Shown: in pieces, positions 23,852 to 35,654 of the stretch
Position numbering within the stretch: the first letter of the stretch is position 1
How the letters are laid out: each line of letters begins with the position of its first letter
DNA from: Gnetum montanum
Lineage: Eukaryota > Streptophyta > Gnetopsida > Gnetales > Gnetaceae
DNA: 64,000 bases
Assembly (NCBI GenBank): GCA_015680685.1
Contig: MNCI01007658.1
Location: forward strand, 80,502-144,501
Reading direction: 5' to 3'
The notes under the pieces: model-generated
What the model was told of the DNA's origin: nothing
Databases searched by the model: none
Seen by the model: only the letters and a program-made list of their open reading frames with translations
Made by a program: the position numbers and the translations under genes

Positions 23852-24215
23852 NNNNNNNNNNNNNNNNNNNNNNNNNNNNNNNNNNNNNNNNNNNNNNNNN
23901 NNNNNNNNNNNNNNNNNNNNNNNNNNNNNNNNNNNNNNNNNNNNNNNNNNNNNNNNNNNNNNNNNNNNNNNNNNNNNNNNNNNNNNNNNNNNNNNNNNNN
24001 NNNNNNNNNNNNNNNNNNNNNNNNNNNNNNNNNNNNNNNNNNNNNNNNNNNNNNNNNNNNNNNNNNNNNNNNNNNNNNNNNNNNNNNNNNNNNNNNNNNN
24101 NNNNNNNNNNNNNNNNNNNNNNNNNNNNNNNNNNNNNNNNNNNNNNNNNNNNNNNNNNNNNNNNNNNNNNNNNNNNNNNNNNNNNNNNNNNNNNNNNNNN
24201 NNNNNNNNNNNNNNN
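23852..24215. other. Assembly gap (364 N)
   Basis: Undetermined bases inside element D between gag and the non-coding block. ORFs drawn across it are meaningless. Confidence 0.98.
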
Positions 24216-25600
24216 ATCTCTCCCTTACAACTCAGTCATGGGGGAGATGGCCACCTATGCTAACCATATGGGGCCCTCATTTTTTTTTCAATTTTTGTTT
24301 TACATGTTTTTGTTTTATAAATTTCTTTAACTTTTTCTGTTTTTGTTTTACAAATTTCTTTAGCTTTTGATGTTTTTGTTTCACAACATCATTGTACTTT
24401 TCTATTTTGTGTGTGTGTGTATCCACCCTTTAAGTTCGTCACCCAATAAGTGTTTAGACTGATGGTATGAACTGTTTTCATATTGATTGCTAATGTTTGG
24501 TTTTTACCTTTAAGTTACAATGTTGATACTAAGGTATGTTCTTTTGATATGGCAGGCAATGAGATCACTTCATCCATCCATCCATCAAAGTCTATGGTTT
24601 CTCTTGGCTTGGAAATGTACAGTTCCCTTCCAATAAGAACTTTAACGAATCGGTAACTGGGTATTTCTCAAACTAAGGAAGGACTCTAGGATTACAAAGG
24701 GTGTGACTTCAATGGAACTTGATGATTTTGTGTTGGTCATTCACTTGGGTGCTTGGGTGTTTTCTTTTTGAGTTTTCTTACCATTCCGATGTTACCCATT
24801 CTTCGGAAGCTAGGACAATAAAAATAAGAAGTCTTTGCATGGTGTGGTCCCCACGCATAAAAACACAAAACACATAAAAAAACAAACCAAAGTGAGGATT
24901 CAAAGCACACCCCTTAGATGAAATAAAATTTGGGCTACAAGCACTGGTTATGGAACCAAAGTGTTCCCTCTAACTAAGGCCCTTCTCACTTCCCATTCTC
25001 TCCTTTGTTTCATCGAAATGATGGTGGCTCTTTGAAGATGCATCCTCGTTATCCAAGTGGATGGTTTAACTGAATGCATTGATGCGAAGTCACTGGAAGT
25101 GGTTGGTTTGAGCCCAGAGTTGGAATGAGATTCACCAAGTCACATTAATCATAAAACACACAAGGGGTTGTACACCACCTTGTTCTTGGGACTCCATTCC
25201 ACTTCCCTTCTATCCACCCTTCTCTCCACTATTCACCTCATTGTCGGTTGTATCATTAGTGTATATTTTGGTTGATGCATTATTTTCTTTTTGGTAAATT
25301 CTTCTAGTTAAGACTTTAACTCTTGTTTCAAAGGACATTCCTAGAGCCTATGGACTCTTTGAATGTGGGATTGTCAGGGCATTAAGGGCATGAGCCTGCT
25401 TGGGGGAGGACCCACTGACATTTCTATTTGGAGCAGTAGTTAACTTCTTTTCCTTAAAATTTTGCAATTAATTTTATTTTTGTTCATTTCCATCTTGACA
25501 TCCACTTCATTGATGCCATAGTTGTCCCTTTTTACCTATCTTTCTTACTCCTTTTCTTTCTCCTTTCTAACGCTACCGGAGGTTTGCGATTAGTCATGGG
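24216..25600 (+). repeat. Conserved non-coding block, copy in element D
   Basis: Begins ctcagtcatgggggag and is T-rich, with a (gt)n run near 24408-24421. It shares long by-eye similarity with 12750-13950 and, inverted, with 7860-8990. The word ggcattaagggcatgag...gggggaggacccactga occurs at 25378-25425. No ORF is conserved between copies. Confidence 0.65.
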
Positions 25601-26184
25601 GGTACGGGGCCTGATTTTTTTGATTTTTTCTCCTAAGCCCTGAATTTTTTCGTTTCTCTTCCTAACCCCTACCCCTTCGGTAGTCATCATTTACATCTTC
25701 CCAGATCCATATCAGCCATACCACAACTTAGCCAATGATTTTACACTGAAGCAAGGTATCAATTACATTATGATTCAATTACCCTTGCTAATATATGATT
25801 ATGTTGTGTGTGCATATGGTAATCATTCAACAACGAAGTGGATCTGGAGCAAACACTTGGAATGGAGCCACACTGAAGTAGCTATGCAAGGAGCAAGACT
25901 GATGATGCGCATACAGATAGACAGCGGAAGGCGCAATCTAGGCGTTGGCAGCAGCAAGACTCTTCTCTCTTCTTCTCTTCTCTTCTCTCTCCTCTTTTCT
26001 CTCAGCTACCAAATGTGGCCTGCTGTCATTATAATAAGGTGTTCATCCTTGTTGTCATGAACACCAGATTTATCAAGTTTTGTAATAATGAACCGTTCAC
26101 ATGTCATTCCATTAGTTCCATTCCCCTCAATAATCCCATACCTACCTGATATTATTGCAAGGAACTCAAGGATGAGTTTTCATT
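25601..26184 (+). other. Element D tail, no gene recognised
   Basis: In A and B this interval is occupied by the roughly 2.8-kb 3' ORF; here it is only about 0.6 kb, with a (tct)n-like stretch near 25962-25995. D therefore appears to have lost the 3' ORF. Confidence 0.45.
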
Positions 26185-26198
26185 CAGTCATGGGGGTA
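26185..26198 (+). other. Polypurine tract of element D
   Basis: cagtcatgggggta immediately precedes the 3' LTR start TGATGAG at 26199. Confidence 0.75.
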
Positions 26199-27112
26199 TG
26201 ATGAGATGCGAATTGCACAAGCCATGATATCGCGTACGCAATATCGCAGCTGACGTGATATCGCATCCCCTACGATATTACGTATGCAATATCGTGGTTT
26301 GCCGCCAAATCTATCAATAAGAGGCGACACTCCCCTCATTTGTAATCCTAGGCGTAAAGTAGCAAAGCTCTGGTGGATTGATCACCCCAGAGATAGAATA
26401 TTTTCCATGTGCCCATAGTAGGAGTCCTCCAAGTGAATGGTTCTTTATTCGAGCAGCATTGTACCTGAACGCAAGTTGTGTATGGCAATAAAGACAAAAT
26501 TTGTGGATAAACCTTGCAGTGCATGGATAGGCTTATTAATGTTATTTATTGCTTTCCTAGTAATGCGACATGAGTACAACTTGGTTATGAGCGTTGACAA
26601 ACGTGTACGGCTAGCCAAGGAATCGGCTACTCATCGCGATTAGATTCTCTCACCCTTACCTCCTAGAACATGGGATAAGTACGACTTGATTACCAGCATT
26701 TACGGATGTGTACGGCTAGTCAAGGAATCGGCTGCTTGTCACACTTAGGCTAGTTAGGTGCCTCAGTACGACTGCTTCGAGCACGTGCATTATGTGTGGT
26801 AATCCCAGTAACGATTAGTGTTTGGTAGCCACAGTTGCATAGTTCAAGGTGTGTACAACAAGTGGGAATGGATGCTGATGCTAGGACTTAGTGCTATAGT
26901 TAGAATTAGTTTTAGTCTCTCAACCCTTCACCCCTTAGCATAGGAGATAAACTGTAAAATACCAAAAAAATCATATACCTCGGACTTACTTAACCATACA
27001 CCGTGACAACAATAAGTATGTCTGGGAAGACAACGATTAATTAACCCCAAGTGTTCCTTGCAGCATTTAGGCATTTAGTCTGCGGAGTGTAGGGGTACCT
27101 TGCCACTCATCA
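26199..27112 (+). repeat. 3' LTR of element D
   Basis: 914 bp, from TGATGAG to CTCATCA, followed by the ACTAT duplication. It contains the palindrome cluster and a mutated TATA box (TATCAATA). This is the complete LTR of the family. Confidence 0.85.
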
Positions 27113-27117
27113 ACTAT
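27113..27117. repeat. Target-site duplication ACTAT, right of element D
   Basis: Exact match to 20955-20959. Confidence 0.85.
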
Positions 27118-27973
27118 TAATATTCACAAGACAATACCAATATATACACATAACCCATGTGATAGCTAGAATATCTATATATAGTGTAGAATATGTAATA
27201 TTGTCATGAGTACTTATAATCAATCATTTTATTGTATTTTCTTTATTAGTCTTTATTTATCCAATTAGTGCTAGAGTTCATTAAGTTGTGACTTGTAACC
27301 ACTATTATTTTGAAGGATTAGCTATAAGAATGTACGCACCTATGCCATGTTCTAGTTATAGGGAGAAAAACACCTATGGTCTCTCACTCTTATGATGAGG
27401 CTTTAGATAGGAGACTCATTGATACATCATAGTGGGTATCAATTCCTAACTATCTATAGGGGTGCCCATCACCAACCATCCATCAACAAGCATTACTAGC
27501 ATCGTCATGGAGACATGGATCAATTTAGAATAGCTTAAGCCATTACATGTCATAATTACAATACATTTGATTCCAACATATAACATGACTACATATATCA
27601 AGTATAATAGTCCTACATACTTTAGAAAGATAATAGCATAACTTATCATAGCTATATTTCTTACTACTAGCATACATAATTAAATAAGTATAATTTGGTT
27701 AAAATAACAATTAAGTAACCTCTAGAAGAAAATTTGCTAATATATTAAATAAATTTCATAATTGACTAGTACATAAGAAGACAATACCAATGACACTAAT
27801 TTTACCTTAATCAGATTTATATAATCTAATTATGTGCATTTAAATTTTATTAATAAAATAATAATATTTAATTATTGTAATCCTAGAAATATTGTGAATA
27901 GACACTAGGATCACAATTTTTAAGATTGAAGTCACACTGATCACCACAACATTATAACTAATTTCCACAAATC
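27118..27973. other. AT-rich DNA between elements D and T
   Basis: No gene or repeat was recognised. A 75-codon minus frame (27446-27673) has no motif. Confidence 0.4.
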
Positions 27974-27978
27974 TTAAA

Positions 27979-29619
27979 TGAAACACCCCAAAAAATGCAA
28001 GGTCATCCTTGCTTCACCAAGCCTTGCAACTTACGCAGCACCATGACAGTTCTTTGGGAGGAGAACACTCTAAGTCCAGGCTGGCTAGTTTGGCAAATTT
28101 TCTACTTTAGGTGAAAACAGGCTCTACCGGTCATCTTGCCTATCCACCTAAGTAGCTTGCCCAGCCAATAGCCTGATCAGAAATGGTGCACGGAGTTGGC
28201 AGTAGCATTCTGGATGCATAAAATAGTTTAGTAAGTTTTCTAAGTCACAAATTCTACTACGCTACGCTACACCTTGCTATGTAGCATCGCAAGCTTCAAA
28301 AGACAATTGTAGAATGAAGCGCCATGCTACGCTACGTGACATGATGCAGCATAGCATGACAATAGCTTCATCACCAATTCCTCACACCACTTTGGAGGCG
28401 GCGGACCATGTTTGCTACTACGCTACACTAAGCTACAAGGTGCAGCGAGGTGTAGCAATCCTGCGGAAGAGACAGAAGGTAGCTCAAAGGGTGGGATCAA
28501 CAAGTTTGCAGGTCTTGCATTGCAGGAAGGAAAGTTCGCAAATCAACCAAGTTTTCACAACTAAGGCCAGTCGCTATGCTACATAGCATAGCATAGTGTA
28601 GCAAGCATGCAACACATGTAGCGGAATGCACAACAAGGTGCTACGCTACGCCAAGCATGCTACGCTACAAAGCATAGCAAAACATGCGGGTGGTTATGCA
28701 ACATCAATGCACTTCACCTAATAGGACCATTGGCACACATCTCTAGACATTGATGGTGTAATTATGATGTGGCAGGTTTATAGTTATGGCATAGCAGGTT
28801 TGCATTACAACGGTCTTGTAGGTCCAATGGTCATACGCAGCACGTATGACGCCAACAAGTCAATGTGGACCTAGGGCACATGGCATTCAAACCATCCCTT
28901 TGGCATGTCCTTGATCCTATAAATACCTCGACAAGTAGCATTCAAAGGTTTAGTTCAGAATTTTTCAAAGAAAAGAATAACATTCAAAAGTGAGGAGTTC
29001 TCCCCGATTCCTTGACTTTTCATCCCCCTGGCATTCACTCTGGCATTCAAGCTTTCTTTCATGCGCATTGTAACATCAAGCATTGTAAGCCTTCTATTTG
29101 ACACTACAAATAGTTAGCATTTGTAGCTGGCATATTGTCCCATTCCCTTTCTACCACATTGGTAGAATCCCCGCATTGTCAATGCCCAAGGTTGTGCCCA
29201 AGCGCGCAACCTGTCTTGCTCTACACGTCTCGGTTACTCTTGGGATCTTTGCACTCCGCCACACTGCGCAACTGATTGTATCCACCCTGACAGAGCAAGC
29301 TTATAGCTTCAAAGTGGTGCATTTTTCTAGCCATATTTTACTTTATTTCCTGCTCATTGTTGAGTTTTTTACACTATTTTTTCTCTTCCTACTTTATTTA
29401 CCTTCCAACATTACTCTATATTTCCATTTCTTTTTCAAAAATATATGTTGCAAAAGGCTATATAGACACCGATTAAGTCCCTGTCTGATTGACCAGACTG
29501 TTCAGGGCACCCTATATCTGCACACACCCAGCATGGCCCTCCTACGGGTATAGGGTTGAAACGGTCGTGCCCACCAATCCCTCGGTGTTTTCCAACCATC
29601 GATGTTTTCGTTTGCTATA
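27979..29619 (+). repeat. 5' LTR of element T
   Basis: Aligned to the 3' LTR (46860-48520). The ending ttgctata corresponds to cactaca there, so the terminal CA has become TA. The U3 is full of gctacgctac and its complement-like form gtagcatagc (28255-28690). A TATAAATA box is at 28918-28925. Confidence 0.8.
28918..28925 (+). promoter_or_regulatory. TATA box in 5' LTR of element T
   Basis: Perfect TATAAATA, conserved at 47829-47836 in the 3' LTR. It predicts transcription starting near 28950. Confidence 0.65.
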
Positions 29620-29640
29620 GTTTTCTGGTGCTAGAAGGAG
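29620..29640 (+). other. Possible primer-binding site of element T
   Basis: gttttctggtgctagaagga follows the LTR end directly, the place where tRNA pairing is expected. The matching tRNA could not be determined by eye. Confidence 0.3.
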
Positions 29641-29756
29641 GGCCTTTTCATGCCTTTTCTATGTGTCATGGTAGTTCTGTGAGCCTTCTACACCCTGATA
29701 TGCATAAGTGCAAACGTGACACCCTTTTGTGGTTGTTTACGCTTTGTGTGATGTAG

Positions 29757-30235
29757 ATCAGTCACCTCAATGATTCCTTGGGAGCCCTATAGAATACAAG
29801 GCCTCCAATTGCCAGCTAACTAGCTCGTTTTACAGTAGTCTTACATGCGTTCTATACCCCATCTCGCGTGGTACAAAGAAGTCACCTCAACGGTCCCCCT
29901 GGGATCCTACGAGACATAAAGGCTTTGATCGCTAGTTAGCTTGCCCATCCTACGGTAGTCTTACATGCATTATGTACCCCATCTCACGTGGTACAGATTG
30001 GTCAATGCGACAGTCCCTCAGGGATCCTACGAGACATAAAGCCTTCTTGGTTGCCAGTTAGCTAAAATTGCCCTACAGTAGTCTTGCACGTACTCTAAAC
30101 CTCACCGCGCACTAGCATACATGTGATACCCTTTCATGCTTGTTTATGCTTTGTGTGGTGCAAATCAGTCGCCTCGATGATTCCTCTAGAATCCCGCAAG
30201 ATGTAAAGTCTTCTTCCTTTTTGCTATTTTCTAGT
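29757..30235 (+). repeat. Tandem repeats of about 120 bp in the leader
   Basis: Units begin gtc(a/g)cctca at 29761, 29881, 30001 (diverged) and 30168. Each contains gggatcctacgagacataaag, a cagttagct word, and a tac(g/a)gtagtcttacatgc word before a caccgcgcac/catctcgcgtgg word. Spacing is 120, 120 and 167 bp. They lie between the primer site and the first ORF. Confidence 0.75.
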
Positions 30236-30243
30236 TTCCCAGT

Positions 30244-31500
30244 TTGTTCACACTCTTTTGCATAAATTTTGCATCTCTTTGCATAACTACTTGTTTAATG
30301 ATGGGTTTTTCTACTACTGCTACTAATGCCTTCAACGTAGAAGTTTCCTTCAACGTTGAAGATCCCATCATGGTTCAAGGCACTATTGGTGCCGAACAAC
30401 CATTGAATCTAATACTAGAAACACGTTGATTGCTCAAAATCCAAAACCTAGGACCTGAGGGGTTGGGCCAGCAACATTAGCATTACAATTTCATTTGTGA
30501 AAAGGTGTAGGTAAATCTACCCTTGGATTTACATGAACTTGAAGAAAAATGTAGCTTCGAGTTTGCTTACTGCAACAGGAAGGAATTTGTCCTTATTCCC
30601 AGCATTTTATTACCTTTGACACAAGCATACCAAAGGATTCTAGAACAACTAATTTCGTTGGCTAGGCTTAGGGAGTAACAAGACACAACGTCCAACCAAG
30701 ATGATGCTTTCCAAGATAGCCAAGAGGAACTTAATTCCCAATCAGACGAGGAAGGCCCAACTGGTCCCCCTCCTGTCCCTCCTACTCAATCCTTCTGGGC
30801 CAAGCCTTCGTCTCTTATCGATCCCTTTGTAATTATGCCTATGCTTCCACAACCCGTGATCACAACTGCTATGGGTAGCCATGCCAATCTTGTGGGGTTC
30901 CAACACCCTATTTTGCCTAGAGCTATCGTCCCTTTGTCGATTGTTCAGCAATCTATTCTTGTAGCACATCATACGCCAATCATGGCTATCCTACCACATG
31001 TTCATGTCATGCCTCTTGCACAAGCATACATGACTTCTACATCTATTCCTATGTTCATGTCAGTTCCATCCACTGTGGCAGGCCCCAGCCTTTCCACATG
31101 GTGGGCCCCATTTTCTTCTTCACACATTCTACAAGTGTTGCAAATGTCTCACTACGTTCGTTCATGAACCCACCAAGCCTTGTAGATAGTACAACCTAAC
31201 AAAGGGCTATGGTCCATGCTGTCAACGACACAAGCAGTCTACCTGGTAGCCCAACCTATGGTCGTCACCTTAACAACATAGGCAGTGCTGCACACGGAGG
31301 TCGTCCGAATAGTACCACCAATGGGTCAAGCCACCACCCTTGCCATACCATAGGTGGGGGCTGCCCTTGCAGTTCCCCCACCATCCATAATGCAGTTGGG
31401 TCTGGACCAAGCATTCCAGCTCATCCAGACCCTCACTGAGGAAATAAAACACCTCAAAGCTACTGGGTCTGACATGGTACAAGTCATGGACTTCTACTAG
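30244..31500 (+). pseudogene. N-terminal ORF/gag leader of element T
   Basis: Open segments on + (30244-30429, 30835-31167) read through into gag with several stops. The first includes VEVSFNVEDPIMVQGTIGA. The middle part is rich in Pro, Ser, Met and His and looks disordered, and the last piece before gag has QLIQTLTEEIKHLKATG, a likely coiled coil. Ogre/Tat elements often carry an extra ORF or a long N-terminal gag extension here. No specific domain was recognised. Confidence 0.5.
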
Positions 31501-32700
31501 GATGACCCTATTAGCCCTGCAATCCCTGCTTTGATGTTACCTCCAGGGATGTCTCTCCCACACTTCATAAAGTATGATGGGAAGGGGGATCCCAATGCAT
31601 ACCTTGTCACCTTCAGGTTTGAGTCTTTGCTATTGCAACAATGGCTGCACACGATCATTCACGTCTTCACCATGTCCCTAGCCAGGAAGGCCCTAGATTG
31701 GTATTACACGTTGCCATACTTATCCATTTCAACCTTGGAAGAGCTGCTGACCCAATTCTTGACACACTTCAAGTACAAATTGAAGCCAAAAACCACACTA
31801 GATTAGCTAATGAGCATGAAGTAAGACCCACTAGAACCAGTCCAAAAATTTATTCAACGTTGGAACACAACCCTTAATGAAATCCATGAGCCCATCGTAG
31901 AAGCCCACTTGTTGGCCATCTTTAAGGGTGTAGTGAATGACTTCATCAAGTTCAAATTGTACTACCTCACCCCTCACTCTCTTAGTCAAGCTTTTGCTCA
32001 AACTAAGAGCATACAGGACACGACAGAGGCAAGCAAAGACTTGACCTACATCACTTACAAGAGCACCTTCACAAAGAAGGAAAAGGATAAAGCCCCAACA
32101 ACCATAGTGGTCACTGTGGCAATTGAGGCCAAGCGTAAACCTAGCAACAATAGTAGCAAGAATAGCAAGAAATCAGCCACACAAGCTGCTAACCCAGCAC
32201 CCAAACCGGGCCACATGCAGCAACCTATTGAACCTACGCCTGAGACATTTGCATAACCCAAACCCAACTTTGAGCACAAAGACTACCCAAGGTACACCTT
32301 GCTACCTCTAAAGCCTTCAGAGCTTCTGAAGCAATTGTTGGCAGCAGGATACATCCAACATAAGTAGATGTCAGAAGAGGGAAACATGAGACATCAACGG
32401 TACTGCACGCTCCTTAGGAATCCCTCCTTGGCCTTTTCCAATGAGCCTTTGGTTCCTAGGAGTTTCAGGCTATACACATTTTGTGACTACCACCAAGAAT
32501 GTGCACAACACAGATTATTATCAGTCATTGCAAGCCAACATCCAAAGATTAATCGACCAAGGAAAACTGGTGTTGGATGAAAGCAACTCAATGCACCCTA
32601 AAAACCAATCTATGTATGTCTACAACAATCCCCTCAATGCCAAAACTTTTGGTTATGTCATCAACGCTATCGGCATTGACAATGATCCTAGGCCACCTCG
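31501..32700 (+). pseudogene. gag of element T
   Basis: The retrotransposon gag (capsid) core starts near 31540 with MSLPHFIKYDGKGDPNAYLV. It continues FTMSLARKALDWYYTLP (31662-31712), then a Lys-rich tail with IEAKRKPSNNSSKNSKKS (32120-32175). Further down, after a frameshift between 32440 and 32520, DYYQSLQANIQRLIDQGKLV matches the HxxxxCxxLxxxIxxLIxxGxL motif that follows gag in Tat elements. No CCHC knuckle was found. Stops include TAG at 31804 and 32366. It would form the particle shell. Confidence 0.8.
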
Positions 32701-33229
32701 GTAGCCATCCGTGATCTGTGTGCCTCAGCGTAGTGCACCAGCATCACCAACGGTTGGTCCAAGCTTGCAGCATCCTTTCATCTTGAAAGTCCCACCATGG
32801 GCATCCACCTTTTCCCCACTTGTTAGTGGAGCCACGCAGCCCCGTCAGTTAACACTGCTAGCTCCATTCATCATCAGGGGGTCGGCACCTCCGGCGACCC
32901 CTATCTTACGTGGCAAAGCTGAATAACCTTCTCACTCTGCAAGGTGAGAAGTCCACTTGGCAGGCGAGATGTCGAAGGGAAGTACTATCAAATATGTCCC
33001 CAAGCCTATGTTTCCACCCCTTGCATCTATACCTTCACCCCCAAAGGTAAAGGTCAACATGACTACGCAACCTACATCACCCAACCGACAAGGATCTGAA
33101 CCCAAATCAGAAGTCCCCTCCCCTCGGGAAATTCATCTTCTAGGATGGATCGAAGAAGAGGAAAGTGTCAAACAAAGGGGTGGCCAAGACCTTCTGGATT
33201 TCCTCACCCAAGTCAAGCAAGCTCCAAAG
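32701..33229 (+). pseudogene. Proline-rich linker between gag and protease, element T
   Basis: Open segments 32711-32926 and 32957-33232 are rich in Pro, Ser and Ala; for example KPMFPPLASIPSPPKVKV. Single stops separate them and they keep the direction and approximate frame of the polyprotein. The last part, GGQDLLDFLTQVKQAP, leads into the protease region. No catalytic domain is expected. Confidence 0.55.
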
Positions 33230-33265
33230 TAGAAAAATGCTACACTGAGCTTGTAAGAACTAATC

Positions 33266-33850
33266 ATGACATCTATGCTCCACTACAAGGCTCTAGTTTG
33301 CATGTTAACAGCAGTTTCGATTGATGAGAACATGCTAGCGGAAGAGGGAGCGATCCATTTAGTCATGCTTTCCTTTGTACCCGTGGAGTCTACAACACCT
33401 CGATTGACTTTCCATGACAATGCCATTAGGGAAGATCCCGAAGGAGGTCAAGTAACAATAGCATCTCTCTTCATCACAATTCGGGTTGGCCAACATCGGA
33501 TCCGAAGGGTAGACATTGATAATGGGGCTGCCACAAATGTCATTCCCTTCCCCATTGTGGACAAGTTGGGATTGGTCAACCAAATCAAGCCCACAACAAC
33601 ATCGTGTCTGAGGTCCTTCAATGGGGCACACGTCTTGGTGAAAGGCACAATCTATGTAAACTTCGTAGTAGGGGACTAGTTCCCCATAGATGCAATATTC
33701 ATTGTGATCGAGGAAATGCCCAAGTTCAACCTGATCTTGGGAAGATCATGGTTGGCGCAACTTAGGATTGTCTCCAAGTCGAAAACACATGGGTTGAGTT
33801 TCCCTTCCAAGTGGAGGGCGATGATGTGAATGAGGGCCTTGGCGAAACAC
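33266..33850 (+). pseudogene. Aspartic protease of element T
   Basis: The frame 33266-33679 is open and contains RRVDIDNGAATNVIPFPIVD. Asp-Asn-Gly stands where Tat proteases have Asp-Ser-Gly (a Ser-to-Asn change would inactivate it). After a TAG at 33677 the frame continues with KFNLILGRSWLAQL, the conserved ILGRxWL strand. It would cleave the polyprotein. The reading ends close to 33890, where gaa|GTAGCT could be a weak splice donor. Confidence 0.8.
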
Positions 33851-33859
33851 CTCGTCCTT

Positions 33860-34490
33860 ATGTTTCGATCAACCCACGTTGGGTCAAGAAGTAGCTACGC
33901 ATAGCGTAGCAACCCTACTACTTCCTGCCTAATCGCCATCTTCTTGTACATTCTCCACTTCTTCACTTTGTTAGCATGCCATCTTTTAGCATGCTACGCT
34001 ACAGCTTGAAATGGCCTAAAACTAGCATTGTCACTCTTCACTTTGTCAACATGCCATCCTTTTGGCATGCTACGCTACGGCTTGAAATGACCTAAAACTA
34101 GCATCATCGCTTTTCACTTTATTAACGTACTATTTATTTTGGGAATGGCCCAAAATGGCCTTATACTAGCATTGTCACTTTTCTCTTTGTTAAAGTTTAA
34201 TTCTATTGGCATATTATGCAATGGCCCGAAATGGCCTAAAACTAGCAATGGCCCAAAATGGCCTAAAACTAGCATATAAAAGCATGAAAACTTTACACGA
34301 TATACAAGTTAGTGCAAAAATCAGTGTTTCATTTTATTCAAAACTTTCACCTATTAGCAATGTTTGCAAAAATTTCAAAATTTCAGTGTTTGCAAAATTT
34401 ACAATATTTCAATGTTTGCAAAAAATTTCAAAATTCAAAATTTCAATGTTCGCAAAATTTCAAAACCGCAAGAATTTCAAAAAGTAAATC
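33860..34490. repeat. Spacer with repeated aaaactagca words, left of antisense gene
   Basis: The phrase gg/gacctaaaactagca occurs five times (between about 34013 and 34275), mixed with gcatgctacgctac words that also fill the LTR. From 34300 to 34480 a (t)ttcaaaa-ttgcaaaa simple-sequence stretch follows. No gene on +. Confidence 0.65.
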
Positions 34491-34498
34491 CCATGTTG

Positions 34499-34632
34499 TC
34501 ATGGATCATCTCTATTTGCACCATCCTCACTGCTTGTCTTTGCTTCATCTACTTGTGCATCCTCCTCCCCTACATTGTCTCCTGCCAGTGCTGGTTCTTC
34601 ATTCCCTCCCTCTACGAGCCTTGCACCTTCAT
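34499..34632 (-). pseudogene. Terminal acidic exon of the antisense gene
   Basis: After the acceptor TTCTTTAG (34633-34640) an uninterrupted frame of about 43 codons ends at TGA (34501-34499). It is acidic: VEGGNEEPALAGDNVGEEDA and then KTSSEDGANRDDP. A frameshift relative to the preceding exon is needed in the present sequence. Confidence 0.5.
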
Positions 34633-34725
34633 CTAAAGAATGCATCATGGGAATGAAGTAATCAGTTAGGGCAACAAACGTAAACTATAACTTAGCACAA
34701 GCATCTACATAGTAAAGAAACTAAC

Positions 34726-35549
34726 TTGAGAGGGGCCCGCATCGGTCTCGAAGGGTATTTGGTCTAGACCAAGCCTAAGGCAACTCCAGATCTCCTCCAT
34801 CGTGATGTCCATCCAACGCTTATTGCTAGGTTTAGCATTCGTCGTAGTGGCTCTCTTCCTTTCCATGGTCACCCATCTTAGAGGTCCCAGGGAAAGGGAG
34901 GTGATTGTAGTCTCTCCTGTAGGAAGGTCTACTTTCAAGTCAGGAGATTCTGTAACCTTTACCTACTCTTTGAACTTAGTGTAAGCCTCAGAAGCCTCGA
35001 TGGCATTTACGAATGCTTCATATGTGAATGCCTCTATAGTAGTGTCTTTGTACAATTTTTGACGGGTGTCATTCTCTATCTTGTACATGTTTTTGTGATT
35101 TCTCTGGGTTTGCCCCCTTTTGAAAACCTTGGCGCTGATATCTTTCATGTCTTGACACTTCTGGGTTAGCAACTCCATCTACATTTGCTGTTCGACTATC
35201 TCGTGAGTGGATTTAACGTTCTGACGAACAACAATCCAAAATCTGGCTTAATCGTCTATAGCCTTATGCCAATGCTCAGCATCAGGGTTACAATTTATGA
35301 GGAACTCGTTCCTTGACCTGAGATCCTCCACATCAAAGATCAATTTGGCCTCTCTTTGCTTAGCCCTTTGGACCCATTTCCACATATCCTCATTGATGCG
35401 CTTGTACTCCTACAAAGACTGTGCCAAGTGCAAGATGCACTTGTGCACCTCATCGAATGTGTGATGAGGTATTGTGGTCACGTCAGGTCAGAGTGTAGGT
35501 AAGGCACCAACTTTCATGGGTTGTGTCAGGTCCCATTTGAGTTGAGAGG
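34726..35549 (-). pseudogene. Coiled-coil exon of the antisense gene
   Basis: The reading begins SQLKWDLTQPMKVGALPTL and passes through a long charged helix with REAKLIFDVEDLRSRNEFLI and, after 35178, CQDMKDISAKVFKRGQTQRN. It finishes near RWMDITMEEIWSCLRLGLDQ. Only four stops interrupt about 270 codons, each one C-to-T away from Gln or Arg. A GTTAGT donor at 34725 leads to the last exon. Confidence 0.55.
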
Positions 35550-35654
35550 CTGCATCGACATGAAGAGTGTAGCAATTGTGTTAGCATAGCAAAAATCAAT
35601 GAACTGAAAAGTTTTTATCATAACCACATAGGAGCATTTAGTACTTCTACTTAC

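Larger units (their letters stand above)
20960..27112 (+). mobile_element. Athila-like non-autonomous element D
   Basis: An LTR element with TGATGAG/CTCATCA terminal inverted repeats and a perfect ACTAT duplication. It contains the 5' LTR, a gag (21822 onward), a 364-base assembly gap, the conserved non-coding block, a polypurine tract and the 3' LTR. No protease, RT, integrase or 3' ORF is visible, and the gap is too short to hold a pol. It is the cleanest member of the A/B/D family here and must have been mobilised by a relative. Confidence 0.85.

Noticed and set aside
23758-24370. Open frames of 147-191 codons across 23758-24370
   Set aside because: They exist only because the 364-base N gap is translated as X; there is no sequence support.
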